The notes under the pieces: generated by a model | Told to the model about the DNA's origin: nothing | Database searches by the model: none | What the model saw: the letters and a program-made list of their open reading frames with translations, nothing else | NCBI RefSeq assembly: GCF_964340395.1 | Contig: NC_135558.1 | Span: forward strand, 24,236,564 to 24,300,563 | DNA from: Glandiceps talaboti | Taxonomy: Eukaryota > Hemichordata > Enteropneusta > Spengelidae | Direction of reading: 5' to 3' | DNA length: 64,000 nucleotides | In this document: in pieces, positions 44,739 through 55,557 of the stretch | How the letters are laid out: the number at the start of each line of letters is the position of its first letter | Position numbering within the stretch: position 1 is the stretch's first letter | Position numbers and translations under genes: made by a program

Positions 44739-45025
44739 AAGTTGGTGGTCAGTATAGTCGATTTCAGGTATGGGAGAGATTCACCCTCATGGGCTGCCAA
44801 ATGGTTAAGTTGGTGGTCAGTATAGCCGATTTCAGGTATGGGAGAGATTCACCATCATGGGCTGCCAAATGGTTAAGTTGGTGGTCAGTATAGCCGATTT
44901 CAGGTATGGGAGAGATTCACCCTCATGGGCTGCCAAATGGTCAAGTTGGTGGTCAGTATAGCCGATTTCAGGTATGGGAGAGATTCACCCTCATGGGCTG
45001 CCAAATGGTTAAGTTGGTTGTCAGT
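44739..45025. repeat. 68-bp minisatellite, 4 copies
   Basis: Unit GTTGGTGGTCAGTATAGCCG, ATTTCAGGTATGGGAGAGAT, TCACCCTCATGGGCTGCCAA, ATGGTTAA. Confidence 0.97.
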
Positions 45026-45243
45026 GTAGGTCAAAATGTCGTGTAAATTGGGTCAAATTGGTGATTTTCATTTTCCCAGAAAGTCTAACTTTGAGGGGCT
45101 GTGCACCCCTCCAGAGGTTTCACAGAATGGAAATGTTAGTTCATTAAAGAGAAAAAAGAAGAAGAAATATTAGTTCAGAGACTGACCATACCACTGACCA
45201 TTGATTATGCAGCGTCGGGAATGAATCATCTAATATACTAAGA
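45026..45243. other. SEC22 intron 3 spacer
   Basis: No feature seen. Confidence 0.4.
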
Positions 45244-45496
45244 AATCGTGATCGAACTCAACCAGTATGGTGGGACAAAGACTGTAGAGTCAAGAATGAA
45301 AAATATAGACTTTTTAATAAATTTAGACTTTCGAATAATGGAAATGATTTGTTCTTATATAGAGCTGCTAAGAATAATTTCAAAGCTATCTGTCCACGAA
45401 AGAAATTTTTTATTTTAAGAGAAGCAGAAATAAAACAGTATTAGAGGCAAAACATGATCCAGTAAAGTTTTGGGGATTGTTACGTAACCTGAGACG
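45244..45496 (+). pseudogene. LINE endonuclease-RT linker fragment
   Basis: Plus-strand frame NRDRTQPVWWDKDCRVKNEK, YRLFNKFRLSNNGNDLFLYR, AAKNNFK, then after a frameshift EAKHDPVKFWGLLRNL. The WWD-C and R-A-KNNFK pattern is typical of the region after the endonuclease in CR1/jockey LINEs. It is cut at both ends and fused on the right to a GTCCCCGC-family end. Confidence 0.8.
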
Positions 45497-45562
45497 GACG
45501 GATGGACGGACGCACGGACAGACGGAACCCAATCCATAAGTCCCCGTCCGGCGGAGACTAAT
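45497..45562 (+). mobile_element. GTCCCCGC-family element, right end only (copy D)
   Basis: GGACGG repeats, CCCAATCCATAAGTCCCCGT and GGCGGAGACTAA match the right end of copies A-C. Confidence 0.8.
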
Positions 45563-45872
45563 AACAAACATGACATTTCTACTACAACAGAGTAGAAAGC
45601 ACATAACTGAATGCAACATGGGATGGGATCCAAATATTTTATCAACTCAATTGTCTGGTTGTATTATACATGATCGATGATTTATTAACAAAAGTTAAAA
45701 CTATCTTATAAATACACAAAACAATATTTTATTTATGAAATGATAAGTCCCTGTGAAAACATAGTAATTCAGATAAGTTTGGAATCATTTACTCGTGTAC
45801 CGGACGGCGTCAGTATCTAGCTACTCAATGCACTGTCCGTGCCCGTCGACCACTTCTGTACCTCTTCTTGTC

Positions 45873-45902
45873 TTAGCCTGTGTATTTCATTTCAGATTGA
45901 TC
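45873..45902 (-). CDS. candidate nested micropeptide gene, exon 2
   Basis: After a strong acceptor (CTTTTCTTTTTTTGACAG, ending 45903) the phase-0 frame reads DQSEMKYTG and stops at TAA (45875-45873). A plus-strand TTTATT at about 45731, AATAAA on minus, could be the poly(A) signal. See exon 1 at 46140-46232. Confidence 0.45.
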   Translation of the reverse strand, partial: DQSEMKYTG

Positions 45903-46139
45903 CTGTCAAAAAAAGAAAAGAATAATGTTTAGGCTACTTTCTCATCCATGCATGAAATCAATAAGTTACTCAGCACAGGTGAAGTGCACTATCAGGGAAA
46001 AATGCACCGACTATTTACTAGTAGTACTTGGCGACAATACGTGACGTCAATGACGGTGATACACATGTACGCATGGATAGGATAGGAAAGTTAGAAACAT
46101 ATCTGAATCAAAGGTTGAACATTATATTTATTTACTCAC

Positions 46140-46232
46140 CCTCCGTCTGACATTTTGAGGTGAAATCGGCAGCAGGCGTCTAAATACTAGTTCGTGTTGA
46201 CAGCATCTGAGCCTTCTACAAAATGCCGCCAT
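46140..46232 (-). CDS. candidate nested micropeptide gene, exon 1
   Basis: Start codon at 46232-46230 in a strong context (GCAATGGCGG, also YY1-like). The frame reads MAAFCRRLRCCQHELVFRRL then LPISPQNVRRR up to a consensus donor GTGAGT (from 46139). Spliced to 45902 it would give a 40-residue Arg-rich peptide with no transmembrane segment. The amphipathic Arg-rich start without acidic residues for 13 positions looks like a mitochondrial presequence, but that is inference. A GC palindrome (GGGCCCGCGGCCC) lies just upstream. It is nested in SEC22 intron 3 on the same strand. I do not recognise the protein; it could also be a non-coding transcript. Confidence 0.45.
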
Positions 46233-46269
46233 TGCATGATATGGGCCCGCGGCCCAGGATACAGAGACT

Positions 46270-46780
46270 CATCGTTGAGGGCGCATCAGACTCCCCAGCA
46301 AAATACAAACATGTCAATTCCAGTCACAGTTTGGGGTCTTTGATTCTGTTTCTGTGCTTTTCTGCATATATGCGTTTCTACTTTTGTTGAATTTGAGGGA
46401 TTGGGGTACCTCTGAACATTTCTTGGGTCTTGAAGGCTCCATAATATTAATGTCGGGGTTAGGAAATGGCCAATCTTTTGACAGGTAAGGTCCATTGTTT
46501 CAATGGAATGTTACGCCTGGTCCATCGTCTCACAAAGCATGTGTAAAAGCAGACTAAATAACGAACTGTGATTTTTTTCACAATGAAGACTACACGTAAA
46601 TGATCGTAGTTTCGGCTCATGAACGGACAATAGGTGTTTACTTTTTATTGTCTACAACCTAAAGTACATGAATATGTGTCAAGACTTATGAATATTCACC
46701 GTAGTACATCAGAGCTACTAGGCGCAACTCGTCGCTACTCGTGAGGATGCGTAATTACGGTGTGTTTGATTTTGATATCG
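46270..46780. other. SEC22 intron 3 spacer
   Basis: No gene recognised; this stretch could include the promoter of the nested two-exon candidate. Confidence 0.35.
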
Positions 46781-46792
46781 TCCCTAAAGGGT

Positions 46793-47540
46793 ATTGCCGA
46801 CGTAAACGAGAATCAAAGTATAGAGCGGTATCATGCTTACCATAAAGTATGTAAACTTTCTAATGCATACTAGCGATGTTACAACGGTTTGCATTTTGTT
46901 TATTATTGCCGTGGAAACGAGTGTACATATCCCGGATATGTAGGGGATCGCGAAAGTTGGAGCGTTCAAAGTCGAGTCAAGCTTTCCTGTATTGAGAATA
47001 GGTAGCAGATATTTGAATAACTTTTTCGACAACTAACTTTCACTGGGTCTTCAAAAATCACAGATATAGAGCTACATTCATTATGTTCAAATGATACCAA
47101 TAAGCAATCTATACATTTGTTCTGTATGCATGGGTAAATGTACGTATGTCCGTATGCATGTCGGCTGTATCTGTATCCCTGTAAATTTGATTAATTTGAT
47201 TTCAAAGCCATTCCACTACATGTACATACATCGATTGATATCATGAAGTACTTTCAGATTTCTATAGTTTGGCACACCTTTTTGCCAATTCATGGGTATA
47301 TTATGTACTAATAGCCTACTATAACGAGGTTGTTGCATTCCAGCAATTACATGTATTATGTGTAGGAACAAAAAACTCAATATCACCCTAACGGAAGGCA
47401 TTCAGTTTAAATCTGGTTGAGTTTAAGTTTTTTGACCAAAAATCATATCATATTTTTTACCCAAATCACACACCAGTGGTAAGATCATATTGATTTGAAC
47501 AATTTCCCAACTAAACACCTGAGATAACACACCCACCAAA
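46793..47540 (+). repeat. dispersed repeat, ~600 bp, copy 1
   Basis: Direct repeat of 51815-52425. Shared phrases include GGTATCATGCTTACCATAAA, GTATGTAGGGGATCGC, GAGTCAAGCTTTCC and TTTGGCACACCTTTTTGC. Its tail (47405-47540) joins the TTTTTGACCAAAAA family seen at 53.8-54.3 and 61.4 kb. Confidence 0.8.
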
Positions 47541-48172
47541 TATCACGGCAATTTTTCCCTGTGTCGAGGAGGTAGTGAGGGACACAGCAAGAGTGAAATT
47601 AACCTGGGAAACAAGGTCTTACTCTGGTTTGAGACGATTTCCTGATCGGCTACCCCCTTGAAAACAACAGTTATGTAAATACCGTTATATGCTAATGTAG
47701 ATCTCGAGGTGTGAAAGGGGAGCCAAGGCGTGTTGAGTGACTTTGTAATCAACACAAAACCGAAGATGGAACATCGAAAAAACGATTTTTGAAATTGCTA
47801 GACCGAAGAAGAGAAGTGAGTGAATTTTGGTGGAAACCCTTGGCAGTACAAATGTATAATGGGTTTTGAGTGGTAATCTCTGGAGGATCCTAAATTGACT
47901 ACACTGACCACAGACTGGAGGGTCCTAAAATGACTATGTTGACCACCAACTTGACCACTTGGCAGACGGGGAGGCTTGGCAGGAAGAGGGTTAAATGTGT
48001 CTGGATGAAAACAATTCATATTTTCACATTCTACCCAAAGATTTCTATAAAATGAAGAGGAAATTTACATAGAAAAAGTACATAAATTCTCTTACTGTTA
48101 ATATCTGGATCAAATACTACCTTGTCAAATATGTGAAACCTGAGTGGATAAGTCATTTAGAATACAACTTAC
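47541..48172. other. SEC22 intron 3 spacer next to exon 3
   Basis: No feature beyond short frames. Confidence 0.4.
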
Positions 48173-48333
48173 CAAATTCTATAAAGCTGTATGGTCTTGA
48201 AACCATGCTGACCCTCCTACCATACTGGGCATAAAATTCATTCTGGATATCATCTAAATAGGCAAATGCTAATTTTTTGGGATAAGTTCTCTCACATAAT
48301 ACCAAGTAACAGACACTCCTGTCTATGAGATAG
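48173..48333 (-). CDS. SEC22B: SEC22 R-SNARE, exon 3
   Basis: 53 full codons between split codons (His at the start, Asp at the end): [53 protein letters not shown]. This is the middle and end of the longin domain (human [23 protein letters not shown] and [11 protein letters not shown]). The longin fold regulates SNARE pairing and COPII sorting. Acceptor TTTGTTTCAG ends at 48334; donor GTAAGT from 48172. Confidence 0.97.
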
Positions 48334-48343
48334 CTGAAACAAA

Positions 48344-48700
48344 AATGGCATCAATGGTGTTGTAGCACAACTGTATAGATTTTACAAATTTTTATCCACA
48401 TGCTGATCCATGCTAGCTATACATTGTAGGTGTTCATTTGCTGAATGACTATCCAGTTGCCTATCCAACCCTGTTGTTACCTTTGCAATATACATGACCA
48501 TTTGGCTATTACTATGGTTGTGGTCATGTTGCTAAACATATTTGCATACATTTTTTGAATTTTCGTTTACTTGTCTATGAATCCTTGATATTATCTTTGC
48601 AATATACAAACTGTACATGTACATGTATGTGATCACTTGGCTGTTGCTATGGGCGTGGTCTTGTTACTAGGCATATTTGCATACACTTTTTACCTTCCAT
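48344..48700 (+). mobile_element. GTTGTAGCACAAC family repeat, copy at the exon 3 acceptor
   Basis: Starts about 10 bp from the SEC22 exon 3 boundary (GGCATCAATGGTGTTGTAGC) and has two to three TTGGCTRTTRCTATGG subunits. Confidence 0.75.
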
Positions 48701-48732
48701 AAGGATGGTTTTATATTAGGGTGGAAATGTCT

Positions 48733-48744
48733 GTGTGTGTGTGT

Positions 48745-48783
<39 letters not shown>
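48733..48783. repeat. (GT)n(CT)n microsatellite
   Basis: A short GT run is followed by about 17 CT units. Confidence 0.97.
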
Positions 48784-48786
<3 letters not shown>

Positions 48787-49135
48787 GTACAAGATTTTAC
48801 CCACAACTCTCTCTGATTTGTACTGTTGGACATCAGCTCCTTGAAATCAGACAAATCTCACCTGTGTACAGGATTTTGTAAGAATATTTTTGCCATTTTC
48901 AAAATGTAGAATTGACACTGATGAGTTTCTGAATATATATTTTCATTGGTTCTGGTATCAATGATTTATTGTAGGAGTAGCAAGTTTAGAAATTTGTCAA
49001 CAGATTTTCTTGAAAGACATGCAAAATATTTTCCACAAAACTAAGGAAAATATATGCAGCTGTTAATGTGTTTGCCAAAGATATAGATTTATTTGAATAT
49101 GTATTACAAAAGAAATTTACATACTAAAACTCATC
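48784..49135. other. SEC22 intron 2 spacer
   Basis: No feature seen. Confidence 0.4.
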
Positions 49136-49139
49136 ATAC

Positions 49140-50455
49140 ACACTGTCTACCAAAGTTATTGAATTTCCGAATTGATCGGTCATCCGAACTGACTACGTGT
49201 CCCCCGAAAAAATCTATTGTTCCAATGTCAAAGTAATGTTTTGGTAAAAATGTGAAGTTTAATGAATGACGATCGACATGTGAATGAGCGCGGTTTGTCT
49301 TGGAGCTACAGTGTGTATTGTTTGTAAACAATCACTGTCCACCACTTGAATGACGTGATGTTAATGACGTACGGTAAAACAAAAGACGACTACATTGAGT
49401 GTGTGGAACGATCACACCTTCAATAACATATCTCAATAAAGTTGTTCTCCTATTGACCGCCCCGTTGTCTTTTGTCTTTTGTATGATTCATAAAAGATTT
49501 GAAATGATTGTGAAATGGTGAGAACGGCATGTCACACGCTGACTAAAGTGGTGACTTTCAAACAACTTGTCGGCATGAGATGTAACGCAACCGTAGTTGC
49601 GGCATTGCTACTTAGACCATTGACTGTGATACCGAAAAGATAATTGTCGGTCAGAAGTGAAAGGAGTTTCGTTTCTTTTTCCAATAAAACTAGTAAAACT
49701 TTTTCAGCTTCGGCCTACCTATAAATCTGCGATGTCTAGGAAGGAATCCTCACTTGATCGTGAAACTGAAGATAAAGAAAACGATGTCCCGTGTGAACCA
49801 GTACCATCGCACGGCGAAGCGGCAGCTATGTTTTCTCCGTGTTTGTTATGGCTAGAGTCGCAGCCTGATTGTGAACCTACCCAGTTGTTATTGCTCCGTA
49901 GTTTACACAGAAAAGCAGCAGACAGCCGTGCAATGAAACAGAAACCCCTGACTTCGTTTTTCTGAACTTTATTTTTTTTCTAATTGAGTGGCTAAATTGC
50001 GGACACATCGTTTGTACACATTGATACAATTTGATTACATTTACATGTCAGTGAACACTATTTATAGATGCAACCATGACAACAGTGTGTTCTTATCAGC
50101 TGTCCACCACGTCGTCGTCTTTCTTGTAAATACGTCTTTTGATTTCTTCTACACATATTCAATTCACAATGTCGTTTTCCATATTATATTCAACTCTTTA
50201 TTTAGTTTTAGTATTAAATAAGTACAGTTCATTAAAAAGGTTTCTATGGAGTACGGTACGTTTCATTTGTCTGAGAGTGCATGTAACATGTGTAAGTGTG
50301 ATATGCAGCATACGTGTACGTTCATTCTGTATGAGTGCGACCTTTTGACCCCGCCCAGTCTCATTTCGATGCAGATCGCGTATCCAAACTGACCGCATAT
50401 CCGAACTAAATGCATGTCCCCGTAAGCGTTCGGCTAATCGACGTTTTACTGTACT
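49140..50455 (+). mobile_element. pogo/Tigger-like DNA transposon relict
   Basis: Right end (minus reading) CAGTAAAACGTCGATTAGCC then GAACGC, flanked by TA, resembles pogo/Tigger termini. Subterminal motifs CATCCGAACTGAC..GTGTCCCC (49180-49205) and TATCCGAACTAAATG..GTCCCC (50398-50421) occur near both ends. Only a short C-terminal piece of transposase remains inside. The left boundary is approximate. Confidence 0.6.
49732..49965 (+). CDS. pogo/Tigger-type transposase C-terminal remnant with PIP box
   Basis: 77-codon open frame starting at the first ATG (context TGCGATGTC; the frame is open further up, but only from a GTG). It reads MSRKESSLDRETEDKENDV, an acidic-to-neutral linker, LLWLESQPDCEPTQLLLLRS, and ends KQKPLTSFF. 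The last eight residues, QKPLTSFF, fit the PCNA-interaction consensus Q-x-x-[LIM]-x-x-[FY]-[FY] exactly and sit at the extreme C-terminus. Pogo transposases are known to end in such a box. The helical LLLLRSLHRKAADSR segment before it also fits their tail. A splice-acceptor-like TTTTTCAG ends at 49707, 25 bp before the ATG. No DDE catalytic core is nearby, so it cannot transpose; it may be relict or a retained small PCNA-binding protein. Confidence 0.6.
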   Translation: MSRKESSLDRETEDKENDVPCEPVPSHGEAAAMFSPCLLWLESQPDCEPTQLLLLRSLHRKAADSRAMKQKPLTSFF

Positions 50456-51810
50456 ATGCTTAAAATGTTGACAAATATGGGTTATTGAAGAAGTTATAAA
50501 ATAAGGAACTTCCAAGCATACCAATCAGAGAGAGTTGTGGGTAAGACATTGCACAGTGTGGCTGTGTGTATGTCACCATTTTCTAAAAAAAACGGCTGGA
50601 TCAATTCGATGTGTTCCGTAGGGTAATGGCAAGAACTGATTAGGTTTTGGTAAACATTCCATGAATATTAATAAGCAATTTGCGTAATTAGGCCAAATCT
50701 CGAGTGCATGCTTCAAATTCAACATAATTTGGTACATACATTTGCGATACCGAAGCGTATCTGTCATGAAATTATTATCGATGTTGCTTTCAGTTTTAAT
50801 AAGATATTGGCATTTTTCGGTAATTAGACACGGTGGCCACACAAAAGAAAGTTGTCATTTCTGGTCAGGAAACATTGCCAAAAATGGTGTGATGATGCTA
50901 ATTTTTGTTTTAATTGTTCATGATTAGTTCTGCAGTTGTCTTCCCTGAAGTAGCATTTAATGTTTTTTTGTTTTCCCTTGGATCTGCAGTCTGCATTGGC
51001 TGGACAAACATGAGAAAGAAAGATCGAGGTGGGGTATTTAAGTGATGCAAACTCACCAGAAAACAATTCTTTTTTTTCTTGGCCTTAAAAACGCCCACCA
51101 TGAGATCTATGCTACAACTTTCTATAAAAGCTTCCCATTCTTACATGTGTGGTTGGCCGTAAGATCACATCTGCAGGCAATTACAATGTATGCTGAAGAT
51201 TTCGCCTGTATAACTTCATACGATCTCTTCACTATTTCAAAATTGAAAATCTTTTTTCTACTTTTTCGATAATCGAGCATATTTCTGTTTCTGAAAGCAT
51301 GCATGAGGAGACCGTCGGTCAAACCAGGTCAGCTTCAACTTCCAGGTGAAATCACTAGCTTTCTACTGAAAATTCTTGCTGGAGAATTCACTAAGATAAA
51401 TATATACCATCTCTTCGTTGATCAAAATTGAAAATGTCTCTTTTTTTAATATAAATCTTTCGATACTAAGGGCGAGTTTGCTGCCAGAACGTGTGCATTT
51501 ATTCGTATCAACATGTTATCACAACAATGCAAATGAGATAAGTAAATGTTGTTACTGTGTTGCAATGTTGGGCAGTATACTCAGTGGTATAATTGGGTCA
51601 AATTTTCCCCAATTTTCTGACATTGATTGGCTTTGTTCTAGACCATTCAAAGTATTCAGGTTGCTTGTATTAAAAGGTATGTATATCAAAATATATATCG
51701 ATAAGTTTCTGTCCAGATCTGAATTTCATATTTTGAGAAACCAAACATCGTGGCGTGCATTGCGAAATTCTTGAACTGAGAGTTACATAAATAGTATTGC
51801 CGCCATAAAT
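50456..51810. other. SEC22 intron 2 spacer
   Basis: No gene recognised. Positions 51320-51385 resemble 63038-63085 (GGTCAGCTTCARCTTCC, TTTCTACTGAAAAT), a minor dispersed repeat. Confidence 0.4.
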
Positions 51811-51814
51811 GAGT

Positions 51815-52425
51815 TGTATAGAATCAAAGTATAGACTGGTATCATGCTTACCATAAAGTATGTAAACTTTCAGCATACTAGCAATGTTACGACGGTTTGA
51901 ATTGTGTTTATTATTTGCCGTGGAAACTAGTGTACATGTAGTGGGTATGTAGGGGATCGCAGAAGGCAGAATGAAGTCGAGTCAAGCTTTCCCGTACTGA
52001 GAATAGGTAGCGGACATTTGAACAACTTTTTTGACACCTAACTTTTACTGGGACTTCAAATCACAGATATAGAGCTAAAATTCATTACGTTCAAATGATA
52101 CCCATAGCAATCCATACATTTGTTCTGTGTGCATAGGTAAATATATGTATGTCTGTATGTGCATCCCTGTAAATTTGAATAATTTCATTTCAAAAGCCAT
52201 TACACCTCTTCCACTACGTAAATAGATTGATATCACAAAGTCATTTCAGATTTCTATAGTTTGGCACACCTTTTTGCTAATTCAGGGATATATCATGTAC
52301 TAATAGCCTACTGTAACAAGGTTGTTGCATTCCAGCAATTATTATGTGTAGGAACAAAAAAACTTAATATCACCCTTACGGAAGGCATTAAGTTTAAATC
52401 TGGTTACACTCATTTGTATATTACT
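51815..52425 (+). repeat. dispersed repeat, ~600 bp, copy 2
   Basis: Direct repeat of 46793-47410, diverged by point changes and short gaps. Confidence 0.8.
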
Positions 52426-52780
52426 GATGAAATCATTATATGCTTATTATTTCTTCATCTATATATCCCCTGATGTTCAGTAGTTTTGGAATTAAAGATT
52501 TTTTTACCAAAACGACACATCTTTAGCCATAATTTACATATCACTGATGGGATCGTCATGTTGTGAACAATTCTTAATCTAAACACCCATTTAAAATGTT
52601 CCCACCACATTTCAGACCGATCTGCCTGGTAGTTTTTGAGTTTAAAGTGTATGTAAATAGGTTTCCAAAGTTTCCGACTTTTTGCCTGCAATTGACGTAG
52701 TTTTCATAAGTGATTAAAGATTTGTGTGACATTTTTGACAAAAGTACGATATTAATTACGAGAAATTGCCGAAGTTGTTT
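52426..52780. other. repeat-derived spacer
   Basis: Carries TTTTTTACCAAAACGACACA and related phrases of the TTTTTGACCAAAAA family in degenerate form. Confidence 0.4.
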
Positions 52781-52819
52781 ATGTATTTCATGACATCACA
52801 ACCGGAACGAACTTCAAAT

Positions 52820-53070
52820 ATGTCCGATTACATAACACGCGATAGTGATTCTAGTGGAATCACATTGAACTATTTAGAAGTCGAAATTGACAATGACAAC
52901 AATACATGCAGTACTAGTGATGACGAAGAAGATGTGGTAGTGGGGGATTCTTGTATTGTACTATATATGTATGAACCACTGCCACAACCACGACTACAGC
53001 CAAACAACAATCCCTACCTGCAGATGGTCGTTGACGATGTTATTGTCGACAGACTAAATAATACTGACCC
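52820..53070 (+). CDS. candidate first coding exon, P2X7-like family (uncertain)
   Basis: From ATG 52820 the frame reads MSDYITRDSDSSGITLNYLE, an acidic stretch with STSDDEEDVV, then VLYMYEPLPQPRL and VIVDRLNNTD. It ends at a perfect donor GTAAGT at 53071. Two in-frame ATGs lie upstream (52781, 52790). The layout (acidic Ser-rich start, YxxEP motif, then RLxNTD) resembles the N-terminus of the P2X7-like cysteine-rich proteins common in invertebrate genomes, where NTD is followed by a W-C-x-C-G-x-C segment. That segment would be on the next exon, which I could not find. Opposite strand to SEC22, within its intron 2. A GTTGTAGCACAAC repeat starts 15 bp after the donor. Confidence 0.4.
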
Positions 53071-53084
53071 GTAAGTTATGATAA

Positions 53085-53745
53085 TAAAAATACCGCCAAT
53101 GGCGTTGTAGCACAACTGTACAGTTTTTAAAAATGTTTATCCATATGGTAGTCCATGCTAACAATAAGTGTGCATTTGGTGAATGACTATCCAGTTGCCT
53201 AGCCAACCACGTTGCTATCTTTACGATATATGCTATCATTTGGCTGTTGCTATGGGCGTGGTCATGTTGTTAGATATATTTGCATACATTTGTGTATGTT
53301 TTTGTCCACTTGTGTATGGATTAATGATATTATCTTTGCAATATACGTGATCATTTGGCTGTTGCTATGGGTGTGGTCTTGTTGCTAGGCATATTTACAT
53401 ACATTTTTTGAAAGTTTATTCAATTGTCTATTAATCTCTGTTATTTTTGCAATATATGTGATTATTTGGCTGTTGCTATGGCCGTGGTCTTGTTGCTAGG
53501 CAAATTTACATACATTTTTTGAATGTTTATTCAATTGTCTATTAATCCCTGTTATCTTTGTGAAATACACGACCGTTTGGCTGTTGCTATGGGCGTGGTC
53601 ATGGTTGCTAGGGTATTTGCATACATTTTTAAAATGTTTACTCATTTGCCTACCAGATGATGTTGTTATTTGACCAAAATATACTGCCATTTGGTTGTTG
53701 CTAAGGGCATGGTTATGGTCGCTAGGGCCAATTTTGTCAAAATGT
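53085..53745 (+). mobile_element. GTTGTAGCACAAC family repeat, fullest copy
   Basis: Starts AAAAATACCGCCAATGGCGT and has five ~120-130-bp subunits with GGCTGTTGCTATGGGCGTGG. It ends near GCCAATTTTGTCAAAATG, as copy 1 does. A 25-bp stub of the same left end sits at 54778-54800. Confidence 0.8.
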
Positions 53746-54274
53746 TTTGAAAGAAAGTCTGCAGAATAACATATTCAGAAACATCTCACCAAGTTTCAGA
53801 CTCGATGACCAAGTACTTTTTGGGATATAAGTTTTTGACCAAAAATGAACATTTTTGACACCTAATTTGCATATCACTCATGGAATCATTGTATGCTTAA
53901 TATTTCTTCGTCCATACATCCCTGGATGCATTCCGATTAAATTTCAGTCCAATCTGCTCAGTAGCTTTGGAATTATAGATTTTTAACCAAAAAGACACAT
54001 TTTCAGCCCTAATTTGCATATCACTGATGGAATCATCATGTCATGAACAAATCTTACTTTACACCCCCTTAAGAATGTTCCCACTAAATTTCGCACCAAT
54101 CTGACCAACAGTTTCTGAGTTTAAATTTTTTGACCAAAAATCACATTTTTTGACCCAAATCACACACCTGTGATGTGATCATTTTGATTTGAACAATTTC
54201 CCAACTAGACACCCAAAGTAATGGACCCACCAAATATCATGGCAATCGGTTCAGTGGTTTTTGACTTTAAGTTG

Positions 54275-54328
<54 letters not shown>
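53746..54328 (+). repeat. TTTTTGACCAAAAA family repeat ending in (CA)n
   Basis: Several degenerate ~120-bp units (TTTGCATATCACTGATGGAA, TTAAATTTTTTGACCAAAAA). It ends CAAATATCATGGCAATCGGT, TCAGTGGTTTTTGAC and a CA microsatellite (54277-54323). The same end with its own CA run is at 61395-61600. Confidence 0.8.
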
Positions 54329-54329
<1 letters not shown>

Positions 54330-54480
54330 AAAATAAAATGAGCTTTAATTTTCACTATGATGTTGACCTTTGACCGGAAAGGTCATATGATCAATGAGTT
54401 GCCCGTCTCCCCAAACATATATACACATACTTTAATTATGATTATAGCACTTCTGGAGCCTGATATATATTTGTATAACA
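54329..54480 (+). repeat. inverted-repeat arm 1, with empty piggyBac site
   Basis: Contains TGACCTTTGACCGGAAAGGT and ACATATATACACATACTTTA. It matches 56648-56790 in inverted orientation. TTAA at 54432-54435 is the unoccupied equivalent of the piggyBac target at 60.08 kb. Confidence 0.85.
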
Positions 54481-55015
54481 TATAATTGTATAACAATATA
54501 TCCAAAGTCCTATCAGACATGTGCAGTGTGTAATAAACTACAGCATGAACACAGGCAAAAACACATCACTGATCAATAATCATAGGAAATTCTCCTTTGC
54601 CCCTTGGGACAAGTACTTTTCAAAACAACTTGCTCAAACCTTCAAATCACTTGCCCGTGCAAGTAAAAGGCCATTATTTCGAGCCCTGGTATTTCAGAGA
54701 TATGAGGGTGAGTGCATGCACAGACAGAACCCAATACATGAATAATAGCCCTCTGTGTGTGTTGCCCATTTAAGGCTTAAAAATACCGCCAATGGCGTTT
54801 ATAGATTTTTGACCAAAAAGACACATTTTTAGCCCTAATTTGCTTATCACTGATGGGACCATCATATCATGAACAATTCTTAGTCAAAACACCCTGAAGA
54901 ATGTTTCACAGAAATTTCGCACCAATCTGTTTCTTAGTTTATAGTCAGGACGCCAAGGTCCAAAAAGTGGCTTAAAACAGGGGTTACCTTACACGGTTTG
55001 AAGTACAATTTTTGA
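54481..55015. other. intron spacer with repeat stubs
   Basis: 54778-54940 carries stubs of the two repeat families above. A 74-codon frame at 54521-54745 has no recognised motif. Confidence 0.4.
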
Positions 55016-55019
55016 CACC

Positions 55020-55530
55020 ATATTTGGTTAGAGTAATATCTGGGCTTTCAGACAAGCAACCTATCGGTCAGAATAGCTCCGCTGTTTTTTTTGTGTTTTT
55101 TTAAATTTTTTTTATTTTGGTGACATGTAGAAGTGGTTCAGTTCTTCACTATGCAGTTTTGTTTTAGCGATGTAATAAAGTGGTTACTGGTTTCATATGA
55201 TGTCTCACTATAAAACACATTTTACACAGAAGTTGGTAATGTATTGTACTTTTATACCATAGTCACCATTTTATAACAAAAATCTACTGTTATGAAAAAT
55301 TGCACAAAATCTCTGAAAAAAAAAGACTGGGTAATGCACACAAGAAAAAGAAAAAAAGAGAGAAGATTTTGAGGTTGGCTATAAATAATTCCAGTGTCTT
55401 ACAGCTTTAACCCTGGAAATGTTAATGATGAATGAAATAAACTAGGGATCTAAAATAATTTTGAATTTCAATTTTCTAACAAATTTACCAAGTCAACAAC
55501 ATTCAACTTGTACTAGTTGTAGTAGATATA
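55020..55530 (+). repeat. ~480-bp direct repeat, copy 1
   Basis: Same orientation copy at 61985-62460. Shared phrases: CGGTCAGAATAGCTCCGYTG, ATGCAGTTTTGTTTTAGCGA, TTTATACCATAGTCACCATT, AACTAGGGATCTAAAATAAT. Confidence 0.9.
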
Positions 55531-55557
55531 TATAGGGAAGAAATGTATTAATCGCCA

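Noticed and set aside
49657-49731. 25-codon N-terminal extension of the PIP-box frame
   Set aside because: It would begin at GTG, which is not a normal animal start; the first ATG is at 49732.
49732-49965. A conserved host cell-cycle gene with a PIP box
   Set aside because: My first reading. The pogo-type ends on both sides and the pogo-like C-terminal helix make a transposase remnant more likely.
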